Origin: Acidisphaera sp. | GTDB taxonomy: Bacteria > Pseudomonadota > Alphaproteobacteria > Acetobacterales > Acetobacteraceae | DNA length: 37,417 nt | Assembly: GCA_019240395.1 (NCBI GenBank) | Contig: JAFAYM010000072.1 | Location: 1 to 37,417, forward strand | Reading direction: 5' to 3' | Part shown: in pieces, positions 16,366 to 25,032 of the stretch | How the letters are laid out: each line of letters begins with the position of its first letter | Numbering within the stretch: position 1 is the stretch's first letter | Made by a program: the position numbers and the translations under genes | Notes under the pieces: generated by a model | Seen by the model: the letters and a program-made list of their open reading frames with translations, nothing else | Told to the model about the DNA's origin: nothing | Database searches by the model: none

Positions 16366-17070
16366 ATGGCGCGGGTGATCCGGCTGCTGCCTGTTCTCGT
16401 GCTCGCCGGCATCGTGCTGCTGTTCTATGGCCTCGGGCTGCAGCACGAGGTCTCCTGGACGGCGCTTGCCGCGCACCGGACGCAGCTGCAGGGGGCGATC
16501 ATCGCCGATCCCGTGGCGACCGCGGCCGTCTATGTCGGGGTCTATGTGCTGATCACCGCCCTCTCCCTGCCCGGCGGCGTGGCGCTCGACGTCATCGGCG
16601 GCGCGCTGTTCGGCACCGTGCTCTGCGCCACCTTGACCGTGCTCGGCGCCACCATCGGCGCGGTGGTGCTGTTCCTGGCGGCGCGCTATGCCTTCGCCGA
16701 GATGTTCGCCGCGAAGGCCGGGCCGGTGCTGGCGCGCATGCGGCCGGGGCTGGAGCGCGACGGTTTCAGCTATCTGCTGGCACTGCGCCTGGTGCCGGTG
16801 TTTCCGTTCTGGCTGGTGAACCTGGTCCCGGCGCTCGCCGGCATGCGGCTGGCGCCCTACGCCTTGGCGACCTTCCTCGGCATCATCCCGGGAAGTGTGG
16901 TGTTCGCCAGCCTCGGCGCCGGCCTCGGCACCGTGCTGTCAGCCGGCCGCGAGCCCGATTTCAGCGCGGCATTCGCGCCCCAGGTGCTGCTGCCCCTGCT
17001 CGGGCTCGCAGCTCTCTCCTTGCTGCCGGTGGCCTGGCGGCGCTGGCGGGCGCGCACGCCGGGCCCCTGA
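16366..17070 (+). CDS. TVP38/TMEM64 family membrane protein
   Basis: Inner-membrane protein of 234 residues in the DedA/VTT superfamily. It has an N-terminal helix (8-26), the conserved LPGGVALDVIGGALFGT reentrant segment, LRLVPVFPFWLVNLVPALAGM, the FLGIIPGSVVFASLGAGLG segment and a final C-terminal helix. These are the typical family blocks. The family is thought to act in lipid or small-molecule movement across the membrane, but the bacterial substrates are poorly known. The gene is four bases from a MerA-like flavoprotein gene, and the two families are also found as fusions, which suggests a joint role. It is divergent from rpmH across 185 bases. Confidence 0.9.
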   Translation: MARVIRLLPVLVLAGIVLLFYGLGLQHEVSWTALAAHRTQLQGAIIADPVATAAVYVGVYVLITALSLPGGVALDVIGGALFGTVLCATLTVLGATIGAVVLFLAARYAFAEMFAAKAGPVLARMRPGLERDGFSYLLALRLVPVFPFWLVNLVPALAGMRLAPYALATFLGIIPGSVVFASLGAGLGTVLSAGREPDFSAAFAPQVLLPLLGLAALSLLPVAWRRWRARTPGP

Positions 17071-17074
17071 GCGC

Positions 17075-18487
17075 ATGGCCGACTACGACCTGGCGGTGAT
17101 AGGCGCGGGTGCGGCGGGGCTCTCGGTCACCGCCGCGGCGGCGCAGCTCGGGCTGCGTGTGGCGCTCATCGAGCGCGACCGCATGGGCGGGGATTGCCTC
17201 AATGTCGGCTGCGTGCCGAGCAAGGCGCTGCTCGCCGCGGCACACGCGGCCGAGGCGGCGGTCCGCGCGCCATCCCTCGGCGTGCGCCTGCCCGCGCCGG
17301 AGATCGACTGGACCGCGGTGCAGACCCATGTCCGCTCGGCGATCGCGGCGATCGCGCCCGCCGATTCCGAGCAACGCTTCCGCGGCCTCGGCGCCGTCGT
17401 GCTGCGCGAGCAGGCCCGCTTCACGGCGCCGGATACGCTGCTGGTGGGGGGCCGGCGGCTGACCGCACGCCGCATCGTCATCGCCGCGGGCAGTCGGGCG
17501 GCGGTGCCGGCGATCCCGGGCCTCGCCGCTGTTCCCTACCTCACGCACGCCTCGCTGTTCGACCTGGCCGAACGCCTGGCGCACCTGCTGATCATCGGCG
17601 GCGGGCCGGTCGGCCTCGAGATGGCGCAGGCGCATGCAGCGCTCGGCTGCCGCGTCACCCTCGTGGACGCCGCGACGATCGCCGCGCGCGAGGAGCCGGA
17701 GCTGGCCGAGGGTCTGCGCCGGGCGCTCGCGGCCCGCGGTGTCACACTGCTCGAGCACATCGCCATCGAGCGTGTCGAGCCGGGACCGACCCTGGTGCTC
17801 GCCGACGGGCGTCGCATCGCCGGCACGCATCTGCTGGTCGCCGCGGGCCGGCGGCCGAACCTCGAGGAACTCGGGCTGCGGGCGGCCGGTGTGCAGGCTA
17901 CGGATGCCGGCATAGCCACCGACGCCGGACTGCGCAGCCTGACCAACCGGCGCGTCTATGCCGCCGGCGACATCGCCGACCCCGCGGGCATCGGCCCGCG
18001 CTATTTCACCCACGTCGGCCTCTACCACGCCGGCATCATCGTCCGGCGCGCCCTGTTTCGCTTGCCGGCGCGCCTCGACTACGCCGCCCTGCCGCGCGTC
18101 ATCTACACCGACCCGGAGCTGGCGCAGGTCGGCCTGACCGAGGCCGAGGCGCGCGCTGCCGGCCGAACCCCGATCGTCCTGCGCTGGCCCATGCAGGAGA
18201 ACGATCGTGCGATCGCCGAAGCCCGTCGCGAGGGATCAGTCAAGCTGGTGATCGCCCGCGGACGGGTGCTCGGCGCCGGCATCCTGGCGCCCGGCGCCGG
18301 CGACATGATCAGCGCCTGGACATTGGCGATCGCCCGGCGCATCCCCCTCGCCGCCTTGGCCGGTCTCATCGTGCCGTATCCCACCCGCTCGGAGGCCGGC
18401 AAGCGGGCGGCCGGGAGCCACTACGCCGCCCGCCTCTTCGGCCCCGCGTCCAGACGCCTGGCCGGCTGGCTCGCGCGGTTGCCGTAG
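17075..18487 (+). CDS. FAD-dependent pyridine nucleotide-disulfide oxidoreductase, MerA-like
   Basis: Flavoprotein of 470 residues in the dihydrolipoamide dehydrogenase/mercuric reductase class. It shows the FAD-binding GAGAAG (10-15), the redox pair C41 and C46 in GGDCLNVGCVPSK, the NAD(P)-binding GGGPVGLEMAQAHA, and AAGDIA before the dimer domain. In the C-terminal active site the usual HPTxxE of lipoamide dehydrogenase reads YPTRSE (Y435-E440), which resembles the Tyr-containing site of MerA. There is no N-terminal metal-binding domain and no C-terminal cysteine pair, so mercury reduction is not supported. It starts four bases after the TVP38 gene, almost certainly in one transcript. Substrate unknown. 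Confidence 0.88.
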   Translation: MADYDLAVIGAGAAGLSVTAAAAQLGLRVALIERDRMGGDCLNVGCVPSKALLAAAHAAEAAVRAPSLGVRLPAPEIDWTAVQTHVRSAIAAIAPADSEQRFRGLGAVVLREQARFTAPDTLLVGGRRLTARRIVIAAGSRAAVPAIPGLAAVPYLTHASLFDLAERLAHLLIIGGGPVGLEMAQAHAALGCRVTLVDAATIAAREEPELAEGLRRALAARGVTLLEHIAIERVEPGPTLVLADGRRIAGTHLLVAAGRRPNLEELGLRAAGVQATDAGIATDAGLRSLTNRRVYAAGDIADPAGIGPRYFTHVGLYHAGIIVRRALFRLPARLDYAALPRVIYTDPELAQVGLTEAEARAAGRTPIVLRWPMQENDRAIAEARREGSVKLVIARGRVLGAGILAPGAGDMISAWTLAIARRIPLAALAGLIVPYPTRSEAGKRAAGSHYAARLFGPASRRLAGWLARLP

Positions 18488-18550
18488 CAGCGTTCCTGCC
18501 CCACTCTCACGAGCATGAGAGGCGCGTTTCGGAGCGGTGCGGAGTAGGCG

Positions 18551-19975
18551 ATGCGACCGATCGCTCGTCGCCGCAGCCTGACCGCCCGACTGATCTGGCT
18601 GACCGTCGGCGTCGTCCTGCTCGCCGAGATCCTGATCTTCGTGCCCAGCCTGGCTCATGAGCGCCGGCTCTGGCTCGGACAGCATGTCCGCGAGGCGCAC
18701 ATCGCCGCCCTGGCGGTCGCCGCGGCGCCCGGCGGCATGGTCGACACCCAGACCCGTGACGAGTTGCTGCGGCTGTCGGGCGCCGAGATGATCCGGCTGG
18801 AGGAGCCCTCCGGCACCGTCCTCGCCCTACCGCCGCCAGCCCCGATCGCTCCCGAGGCAACGATCGACCTGGGGCAGGAATCGAGCCTGACCGGCCTGCG
18901 CCGCGCGCTCTCGGCGCTGTTTCGCGCTCACGATCGGCAGCTGCGCATCATCGGCCCCAGTCCGATGCGCCCGAGCACCGTCGTCGAGCTGATCGTGCAG
19001 GAGCGCGGCCTGTTGCGGCTGCTGCATGGGTTTGCCTGGAGCATCGCCGGGCTGTCGCTGCTGATCGCCGGAAGCATCGGCGCCCTGCTCTATCTGGCGA
19101 TGCACACGCTGCTGTTGCGGCCGATGCGACGCATCATCGACAGCATCGCCGCATTCCGCGCCGATCCCGAGCGCGAGACCGCGGTCGATAGGGGGGACAT
19201 CGGCGCGCTCGGCAATGACGAGATGGCGACCGCCGGGCGGGAGCTCGCCGACATGCAGCGCGAGCTCCGCGCGGCGCTGTGGCGCAACGCGCGGCTGGCC
19301 GCACTTGGCACGGCAGTCGCCAAGATGAGCCATGATCTGCGCGGCATCCTGTCGCCGGCGCTGCTCGCGGCCGACCGGCTGACCCGCAACGCCGACCCCT
19401 CGGTCCGCCGGGCCGGGGAAGTGCTGGTGCGCGTCGTCGACCGTGCGACCGGCATCGTCGAGCACACGCTGGAATACGCGCGCGAGGGCCGGCCGCTGCT
19501 GGCGCGCGCCCGCTTTCCGCTGCGCGGGCTCATCGAGGAGGCAGCGGAGGAGATTTCCGCGGGGCGGCGGCTCACGGTGCGGGACGATGTGGAGCCCGGC
19601 CTGCAGGTGGAGGCCGACCGGACCCAATTGTTCCGGGTGGTGACGAACCTGCTGCGCAACGCCGGGGAAGCCGGCGCGCGCAACGCCCGCATCAGTGCGA
19701 CGACGGCCGGCGGCGTGCTGACCATCCTGTTGGAGGATGACGGGCCGGGCCTGCCCGACACGGTGCGCGCCAATCTGTTCCGGCCGTTCGTCGGCAGCTA
19801 TCGGCGCGGCGGCAGCGGCCTCGGCCTGGCGATCGCCCGCGACCTGATGCGCGCGCATGGCGGGGATGTCGAGCTGGCGGCAACGGGCCCGGGCGGCACC
19901 GCCTTCCGCCTGACGCTGCCGGATAGCGACGTCGAGCCGAGGCCGTCCTTGGCGGCAGCACGGGAGGAGGGTTAA
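18551..19975 (+). CDS. Sensor histidine kinase (orphan)
   Basis: Membrane-bound histidine kinase of 474 residues. Helix 1 is at about 13-33 and helix 2 at about 159-186, enclosing a periplasmic sensor of about 125 residues without a recognisable fold. A HAMP-like linker follows. The phosphoacceptor is H261 in KMSHDLRGILSP; the ATPase part has N370 (LLRNAGEAG), EDDGPG (395-400) and GGSGLGLAIARDL. GGAG precedes the ATG. No response regulator gene is adjacent, so it is an orphan. It follows the flavoprotein gene by 63 bases on the same strand and may be co-transcribed with it; a redox or envelope signal would fit that context but is speculative. The stop is followed by a fragment of the GGCGAGGG repeat. 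Confidence 0.9.
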   Translation: MRPIARRRSLTARLIWLTVGVVLLAEILIFVPSLAHERRLWLGQHVREAHIAALAVAAAPGGMVDTQTRDELLRLSGAEMIRLEEPSGTVLALPPPAPIAPEATIDLGQESSLTGLRRALSALFRAHDRQLRIIGPSPMRPSTVVELIVQERGLLRLLHGFAWSIAGLSLLIAGSIGALLYLAMHTLLLRPMRRIIDSIAAFRADPERETAVDRGDIGALGNDEMATAGRELADMQRELRAALWRNARLAALGTAVAKMSHDLRGILSPALLAADRLTRNADPSVRRAGEVLVRVVDRATGIVEHTLEYAREGRPLLARARFPLRGLIEEAAEEISAGRRLTVRDDVEPGLQVEADRTQLFRVVTNLLRNAGEAGARNARISATTAGGVLTILLEDDGPGLPDTVRANLFRPFVGSYRRGGSGLGLAIARDLMRAHGGDVELAATGPGGTAFRLTLPDSDVEPRPSLAAAREEG

Positions 19976-19996
19976 GAGCCCTCGCCTCGCTTTTTC
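19976..19996. repeat. End fragment of the GGCGAGGG element family
   Basis: Just after the kinase stop lies GAGCCCTCGCCTCGCTTTTT, which matches the right-hand end of the elements at 5783, 27886 and 32723. No left-hand partner is present, so it is a half element. The T-run could assist termination. Confidence 0.4.
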
Positions 19997-20006
19997 GGGT
20001 GACGAC

Positions 20007-20813
20007 ATGACCACATCCTGGGATCCCAGCCAGTATCTGCGCTATGCCGGCGAACGGCTTCGCCCCGCGCTGGACCTGATGGCGCGGGTGCCCGCCGAGT
20101 CGCCGGCAAGGGTCGTCGAGCTGGGCTGCGGCGCCGGCAACGGCACCGCCCTGCTGCACGCGCGCTGGCCGAAGGCCGAGATCATCGGCATCGACGGCTC
20201 GGCCGAGATGCTGGAGCGCGCCCGCATCGCCGCGCCGGGCTGCCGCTTCGTGCAGGCCGACATCGCGGCCTGGGCGCCGGACACGCCACCCGACGTGATC
20301 TTCAGCAACGCCGCCCTGCACTGGCTGTCCGACCACCGCACGCTGTTCCCCCGGCTGATCGGGTTGCTCGCACCGGGCGGCTGGCTCGCCGTACAGATGC
20401 CGGCGATGCACGCGGCGCCGCTGCGGCGTGCGCAGTCCGAAATCGCCGCGAACGGGCCGTGGGCGACGCACCTGGCCGGGATCAGCTCGGCCGCCGACAT
20501 CCTGGCACCGGAGGAATACTGGGACCTGCTGCATCCGCTGAGCACGGCTCTCGATCTATGGGAGACGATCTACGTGCATGCTCTGACCGGCGAGGACGCG
20601 GTGGTGCAATGGGCGCTCGGCAGCAGCCTGCGCCCCTTCGTCGATGCGCTGCCCGAAGCGCTGCGGCCGGGCTTCCTGTCTGCCTATGGTGCGGCGGTGC
20701 GGCCGCACTATCCGCGGCGGCCGGACGGCACGACGCTGCTGCCGTTCCGGCGGCTGTTCCTGCTCGCCCGCTCCGGCTCGCGAGGGCAGGAGGCAGCCTC
20801 GTCGCCCGGGTGA
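20007..20813 (+). CDS. tam: Trans-aconitate 2-methyltransferase
   Basis: SAM-dependent methyltransferase of 268 residues. It opens MTTSWDPSQYLRYAGERLRP, the standard Tam N-terminus, then has the SAM-binding motif VVELGCGAGNGTALL (about 36-50), the acidic residue in GIDGSAEMLERA, and FSNAALHWLSDH in the active-site region. Tam methylates trans-aconitate, an inhibitor of aconitase that forms spontaneously from cis-aconitate, and so relieves the TCA cycle. The length is near normal. It is followed after 58 bases by the DsbA-family gene. The call rests on strong family resemblance. Confidence 0.92.
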   Translation: MTTSWDPSQYLRYAGERLRPALDLMARVPAESPARVVELGCGAGNGTALLHARWPKAEIIGIDGSAEMLERARIAAPGCRFVQADIAAWAPDTPPDVIFSNAALHWLSDHRTLFPRLIGLLAPGGWLAVQMPAMHAAPLRRAQSEIAANGPWATHLAGISSAADILAPEEYWDLLHPLSTALDLWETIYVHALTGEDAVVQWALGSSLRPFVDALPEALRPGFLSAYGAAVRPHYPRRPDGTTLLPFRRLFLLARSGSRGQEAASSPG

Positions 20814-20871
20814 ACTGGCGCCAGCGGCGCGGCACCCCATTTCGCTGGGGAACAGAGAGCAGGAGCGGGCG

Positions 20872-21537
20872 ATGAACGGGCGGATCGACGTGATCTCGGA
20901 TGCAATCTGCCCCTGGTGCTACATCGGCAAGCGGCAGATGGAGCGCGCGCTTGCCTCGCTGGCCCCGGAGGGCCTGAGTTTCGAGGTGCACTGGCGCCCG
21001 TTCCAGCTCAACCCCGACATGCCGAAAGCCGGCGTGGAGCGCGCCGCCTACCGTGCCGCGAAATTCGGCAGCGCCGAACGCTCGGCGCAGCTGGATGCGC
21101 AGGTGGCGGAGGCCGGACGCAAGGTCGGGCTGGAATTCCGCCACGACCTGATGCAGCGCACCCCCAACACGGTGGATGCGCATCGCCTGATCCGGCTGGC
21201 CGAGCAGGAGGCGGTGCAGGACGCGGTCGTGGAGAATTTGTTCCGGGCCTATTTCATCGGGGGAAAAGACATCGGCGATCCCGACATGCTGGCCGGCATC
21301 GGCGCCGATTGCGGCATCGACCGGGAGCGCGTCGCGGCTTTCCTCGCCGGCGAGGCGGAACGGCAGGAGGTGCTGGCGGAAGACATCGCCGCCCGCCGAG
21401 CCGGGCTGCAGGGTGTCCCCGCCTTCGCGCTCGACGGCCATATCCTGTTCACCGGGGCGGTGCCGGCGGACACCTTCGCCGAGGCGCTGCGCGAGGCGCA
21501 TCGCGTGCTGAGCAAGCGGAGCGGCCGCGCCGCCTGA
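20872..21537 (+). CDS. DsbA family oxidoreductase, FrnE-like
   Basis: Thioredoxin-fold protein of 221 residues. The active site CPWC is at residues 13-16 in ISDAICPWCYIGKRQME, followed by HWRPFQLNPDMP, NTVDAHRLIRLAEQ and the cis-proline loop GVPAFALDGHILFTGA. These are the hallmarks of the FrnE/2-hydroxychromene-2-carboxylate isomerase-related DsbA group. There is no signal peptide, so it should act in the cytoplasm. I chose the ATG at 20872 because the motif begins eight residues later and there is an AGGAG eight bases upstream. It probably serves in thiol-disulfide exchange or stress resistance. Confidence 0.9.
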   Translation: MNGRIDVISDAICPWCYIGKRQMERALASLAPEGLSFEVHWRPFQLNPDMPKAGVERAAYRAAKFGSAERSAQLDAQVAEAGRKVGLEFRHDLMQRTPNTVDAHRLIRLAEQEAVQDAVVENLFRAYFIGGKDIGDPDMLAGIGADCGIDRERVAAFLAGEAERQEVLAEDIAARRAGLQGVPAFALDGHILFTGAVPADTFAEALREAHRVLSKRSGRAA

Positions 21538-21681
21538 GCCGTCCTCGGAGCACCCGGCGCCGCCCTCGGTCGCTTGCTGCGATCCCGGAATCTTTCGGTC
21601 TTGCAATGGAATGCCTGCCTGTGGTTGTATGCGGGGGAAATCGGCTCGACCGGTCCCCAACAATCCTCCCAGGAGAGTTTC

Positions 21682-23718
21682 ATGCAAACGACACAGCTGG
21701 TCGGCGGGCTTGCCGGTGCGATCGGGTGCGACTTCCTCCCCGCGCAGAACCGACTGCTCTTCGTGGAATACGGCGGCAAGCTCTCGAAGCTGGATCTGTT
21801 TCCGGCGATGAGCGTCGTTTCGCAAGGAACGACGGAGCTGAAGGGAACCTTCCTGTTCGATCTGGACAACGGCACCGAGTCGCTGCCGGGACAGACGCCG
21901 CCCGGCGCGGACATCTGGTGGAATCAGGCAACCGCCGTCGTGCGGAGCATGGCGCCGAGCAACAGCGCGACGATCATCAATCTCGGAGTGACCCCGTTCG
22001 CCTCGGTACTGCCGCAATCCCTCCCCGGCCTGAGCTATGCGACGACGCCGATCGACGGCAATGACGACCCCACCAACAAGCTGGTCACCAACGATGTCTT
22101 CGCGGTCAGGACGACCGCCGGCAACTACGCGAAAGTGCTGGTCACCTCGTACGGCTACAACATCGGCCTGCAATGGGTGACCTACCAGGCGGCCTCGGCC
22201 TACTCGGTCCTGGGCACCGGATATCTCCAACCGGAGGATGTCGTCGCCAGCGCCGATGGCGTGCATGCCTACGTCATCGAGCGGGCCGGCAACCTGCTGC
22301 GCGTGCCGCTGGCGAGCGCCAACCGCGCCAACGCCGCGGTGGTGAGCTCGGGGATGACGGCGCCGCAGCAGATGGTGCTGGATGAGCCGCATGGCTTCGC
22401 CTATGTCGTGGAATACGCGGCCTCGGGACGGCTGCTGAAGATCAGCCTCGCCAACGGCGCGCAGACCGTGCTGCTGAACGGCCTCAACTTCGCCGTCGGC
22501 CTGGCGATGAGCGCGGACGGCCAGACCGCCTATGTCACGGAACAGACCTCCAACGCGACGGCCGGGGCGGTGAACCGCTATGCGCTTCCGGGCGGCGGCA
22601 AGACCGTCCTGGCGAGCGGCCTGACCTCGCCCTTCTTCCTCGAATGGTCCGACGATACCGAGACCACGCTCTATCTCACCGAGCGCTCGCCCGCCAATAC
22701 GGTGCTGTCGGTCGGCGTGACCGCGCCGGCGAGCAAGACCGTGATCGCCTCCGGCCTGGCCAACATGCCCTCCTGCATCGCCGTCGTGCACCCCGGAACG
22801 CTGCTGGTGACCACCGACCAGACCATCGAGGAGGCGACCTTCGGGCTGAACCTGACGGCCGGAGCGCCGCTCGTCGCCGGCATCGGCTTCGTGCCGTTCA
22901 ACTTCATCGTCGGCGGCTTCGCCAACACCGCGAGCGACCCGAGCAACGTGTTCCAGGTCTCCAACGCGCCCTTCGCCGGCAGCCTGCCGGTCATGGTGAA
23001 CTTTCTCGAGGCGATCGCCGTCGGTGCGGCCTATTACCAGGTGATCACCAACGGCACCGACATCCGCACCGACCAGTACAACACCACCTACGCCGCCAAT
23101 GGCGTGGACTACACGCCGGCGGTGTTCCAGACCCAGACGATCAACGGCCAGCCCTACTACAAGGTGCCGACGCTCACCGAGCTGGAGTTGTGGTACCCGG
23201 GGCTGGTCGGCTGCTATCTCGACAGCACCACCTTGCCGAACGCGACGACTTCGACGATCGCCGTCAAGTTCTACGATGCCGGCATGAATTTGCTGACCAT
23301 CACGCCGGCGCCGGCAACGATGACCGTGTATATCGACAACAGCCCGGCCAAGGCGGGAATATCGCTGCCTGTCCTGAACGGCGTCTCGGCGACGACGGCC
23401 TGCGGCTATCTCCAGTACAAGAGCGCGACCAAGGCGACCGATCAGATCAGCCTCGCCTACACGGCCAGCCAGCCGCAGGGCCATGCCAACTATTCGTTCG
23501 AGCTCGTGCGCGGCGTCACCGGCATCGGCAGCGCCGGCGGCCCGGTGAGCACGCCGCCGGCGCCCTACCAGGCGACCGTGGCGAATCTTCTGGGCACCTG
23601 CACCATCGCCGGCTTCGCGGCGGAGGTCTATGTCGCGACGACGGCGACGACGGGATGGGGACGCGCCGGCGGGTTGGACGCATCCGCCCTGATTGCCTTC
23701 GTGCTGGCGCCGGGCTGA
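21682..23718 (+). CDS. Beta-propeller-like protein of unknown function
   Basis: Large protein of 678 residues. I do not recognise it as a named family. The first 420 residues contain repeated blade-like units of the NHL/SMP-30/YVTN type: PEDVVASADGVHAYVIERAG, PQQMVLDEPHGFAYVVEYA, AVGLAMSADGQTAYVTEQT and SPFFLEWSDDTETTLYLTE, about 45 residues apart. The last 220 residues are rich in Thr, Tyr and Ala and look like beta-sandwich material. There is no signal peptide or membrane helix, unlike most NHL proteins, although a non-classical export route is possible. AGGAGAG precedes the ATG. It converges with the SDR gene, leaving five bases between stops. A periplasmic, surface or secreted role is an open question. 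Confidence 0.7.
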   Translation: MQTTQLVGGLAGAIGCDFLPAQNRLLFVEYGGKLSKLDLFPAMSVVSQGTTELKGTFLFDLDNGTESLPGQTPPGADIWWNQATAVVRSMAPSNSATIINLGVTPFASVLPQSLPGLSYATTPIDGNDDPTNKLVTNDVFAVRTTAGNYAKVLVTSYGYNIGLQWVTYQAASAYSVLGTGYLQPEDVVASADGVHAYVIERAGNLLRVPLASANRANAAVVSSGMTAPQQMVLDEPHGFAYVVEYAASGRLLKISLANGAQTVLLNGLNFAVGLAMSADGQTAYVTEQTSNATAGAVNRYALPGGGKTVLASGLTSPFFLEWSDDTETTLYLTERSPANTVLSVGVTAPASKTVIASGLANMPSCIAVVHPGTLLVTTDQTIEEATFGLNLTAGAPLVAGIGFVPFNFIVGGFANTASDPSNVFQVSNAPFAGSLPVMVNFLEAIAVGAAYYQVITNGTDIRTDQYNTTYAANGVDYTPAVFQTQTINGQPYYKVPTLTELELWYPGLVGCYLDSTTLPNATTSTIAVKFYDAGMNLLTITPAPATMTVYIDNSPAKAGISLPVLNGVSATTACGYLQYKSATKATDQISLAYTASQPQGHANYSFELVRGVTGIGSAGGPVSTPPAPYQATVANLLGTCTIAGFAAEVYVATTATTGWGRAGGLDASALIAFVLAPG

Positions 23719-23723
23719 CTATC

Positions 23724-24491
23724 TCAGAGACCCGACACGAGGTGGCCGCCATCGACGGCCACCACGCTGCCGGTCATGTAGGAGCCGGCATCCGAGGCGA
23801 GCAGCAGCAATACCCCGTCGAGCTCGCCCGGCTGCCCGAGCCGCCGCTGTGGAATGCGCCTGACCATCGCCTGTCCGGCGGCGCCGGCGAAGAACTCCCG
23901 GTTCAACGCGGTCTCGATGTAGCCGGGAGCGATCGCATTGACGCGGATGCGATGACGCGCCCACTCCAGCGCCAGCACCTTGGTGAGCTGGACGACGGCC
24001 GCCTTCGACGCAGCATACGGCGCGAGACCGCCGGCAACCCGCAGCCCGGCGATCGAGGCGATGTTGACGATGCTGCCGGCAACCCCGTGGGCAACCATCC
24101 GCCGCCCGGCGCTCTGCGCGCAGAGCCACACGCCATTGAGGTTGGTGTCGATCACCCGGTCCCACACCGCCTCGTCCATGTCCAGCGCGGGCTCGGCGGC
24201 CGCCACGCCGGCGTTGTTGACCAGCACGATGACCGGACCGAATGCCGCCTCGGCCTGATCGAATGCGGCCTCGACACTCGCGTGATCCGTCACGTCCATG
24301 GTCACGGCCCGCGCCGTCCCGCCGGTGTCCGCGATCGCCGCCACCGCCTCCCGCAGAGCGCCCTGCCGCCGCGCCGTGAGCGAGACCCGCGCTCCGGCCG
24401 CCGCCAGCACGGTCGCGAAATGCCGGCCGAGACCGCTCGAAGCCCCGGTGACCAGGACATGTCTGCCGGCGATATCGAAGATCCCGTCCAA
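23724..24491 (-). CDS. Short-chain dehydrogenase/reductase (SDR)
   Basis: Classical SDR of 255 residues, a NAD(P)-dependent oxidoreductase. It shows TGASSGLG (15-22), DVTD near 66, NNAG (92-95), the catalytic S146 in NIASIAG, and Y159 and K163 in YAASK. It ends with GSVVAVDGGHL, as in 3-oxoacyl-ACP reductase-like members. The start is a TTG at 24489-24491 with GGGAGG five bases before it; no ATG is available near this point. Longer in-frame reading upstream runs through the divergent yaiI gene and is not credible. The substrate is not determined; 3-oxoacyl, secondary alcohols or sugars are all possible. Confidence 0.88.
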   Translation of the reverse strand: MDGIFDIAGRHVLVTGASSGLGRHFATVLAAAGARVSLTARRQGALREAVAAIADTGGTARAVTMDVTDHASVEAAFDQAEAAFGPVIVLVNNAGVAAAEPALDMDEAVWDRVIDTNLNGVWLCAQSAGRRMVAHGVAGSIVNIASIAGLRVAGGLAPYAASKAAVVQLTKVLALEWARHRIRVNAIAPGYIETALNREFFAGAAGQAMVRRIPQRRLGQPGELDGVLLLLASDAGSYMTGSVVAVDGGHLVSGL

Positions 24492-24569
24492 CAGCGCCTC
24501 CCGATAATTGTTCTTGATGTATCGGCTTCCCGGCGGCCGGTATAACCTGGCACGGCATCGGATGGCATC

Positions 24570-25025
24570 ATGACGGACATCTATGTGGACGCCGACGGCT
24601 GCCCGGTGCGCGAGGAGGTCTACGACGTCGCGGATCGGCTCGGATTGCAGGTCTTCGTCGTCTATAACGGATCGCGCCCGATCCGGCCGCCGGCCACGCC
24701 CAACGTCCGCATGATCCTCGTCGGCGAGGGCGCCGACGTGGCGGATGACTGGATCGCCGAGCGCATCACGCCGGCCGACGTGTGCGTGACCTCCGACATT
24801 CCGCTGGCGGCGCGCTGCCTCGCGCGCAACGCCCGCGCGGTCTCGCCCGTGGGCCGGCCCTGGACCGGTGACAATATCGGCGGCGCACTCGCCGGGCGCG
24901 AACTGGCGCGGCATCTGCGCGAGACCGGGCGGCAGACCGGCGGCCCGCCATCGATCACCAAGGCGGACCGCTCCCGGTTTCGCAGCGCGCTCGACGCCGC
25001 CGTGCAGGCAGCCCTGCGGGGGTAG
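24570..25025 (+). CDS. YaiI/YqxD family protein (UPF0178, DUF188)
   Basis: Protein of 151 residues. It has MTDIYVDADGCPVREEVYDVA at the N-terminus, GADVADDWIAERI in the middle, the TSDIPLAARCL motif and RPWTGDNIGGAL, all signature blocks of the YaiI family. Its fold is PIN-like, with conserved acidic residues at D7, D9 and the VTSD motif; a nuclease role is suspected in the family but not proven. It is divergent from the SDR gene across 78 bases. It converges with the ABC permease gene, leaving seven bases between stops. Confidence 0.92.
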   Translation: MTDIYVDADGCPVREEVYDVADRLGLQVFVVYNGSRPIRPPATPNVRMILVGEGADVADDWIAERITPADVCVTSDIPLAARCLARNARAVSPVGRPWTGDNIGGALAGRELARHLRETGRQTGGPPSITKADRSRFRSALDAAVQAALRG

Positions 25026-25032
25026 ACGGCAG

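Noticed and set aside
17075-18487. Mercuric reductase (merA)
   Set aside because: The flavoprotein lacks the N-terminal metal-binding domain and the C-terminal cysteine pair, and no mer genes are near. Only the general fold and the Tyr-type site are shared.
21600-21640. Promoter TTGCAA-18-TTGTAT before the propeller gene
   Set aside because: The -10 element matches only three of six consensus bases, so the match could be due to chance.
20482-23484. Open reading frame of about 1000 codons on the minus strand
   Set aside because: It lies opposite tam, the DsbA-family gene and the propeller gene, all with clear family patterns or repeats. Its translation is rich in Arg, Gly, Asp and His with no motif, as expected for the antisense frame of high-GC genes.
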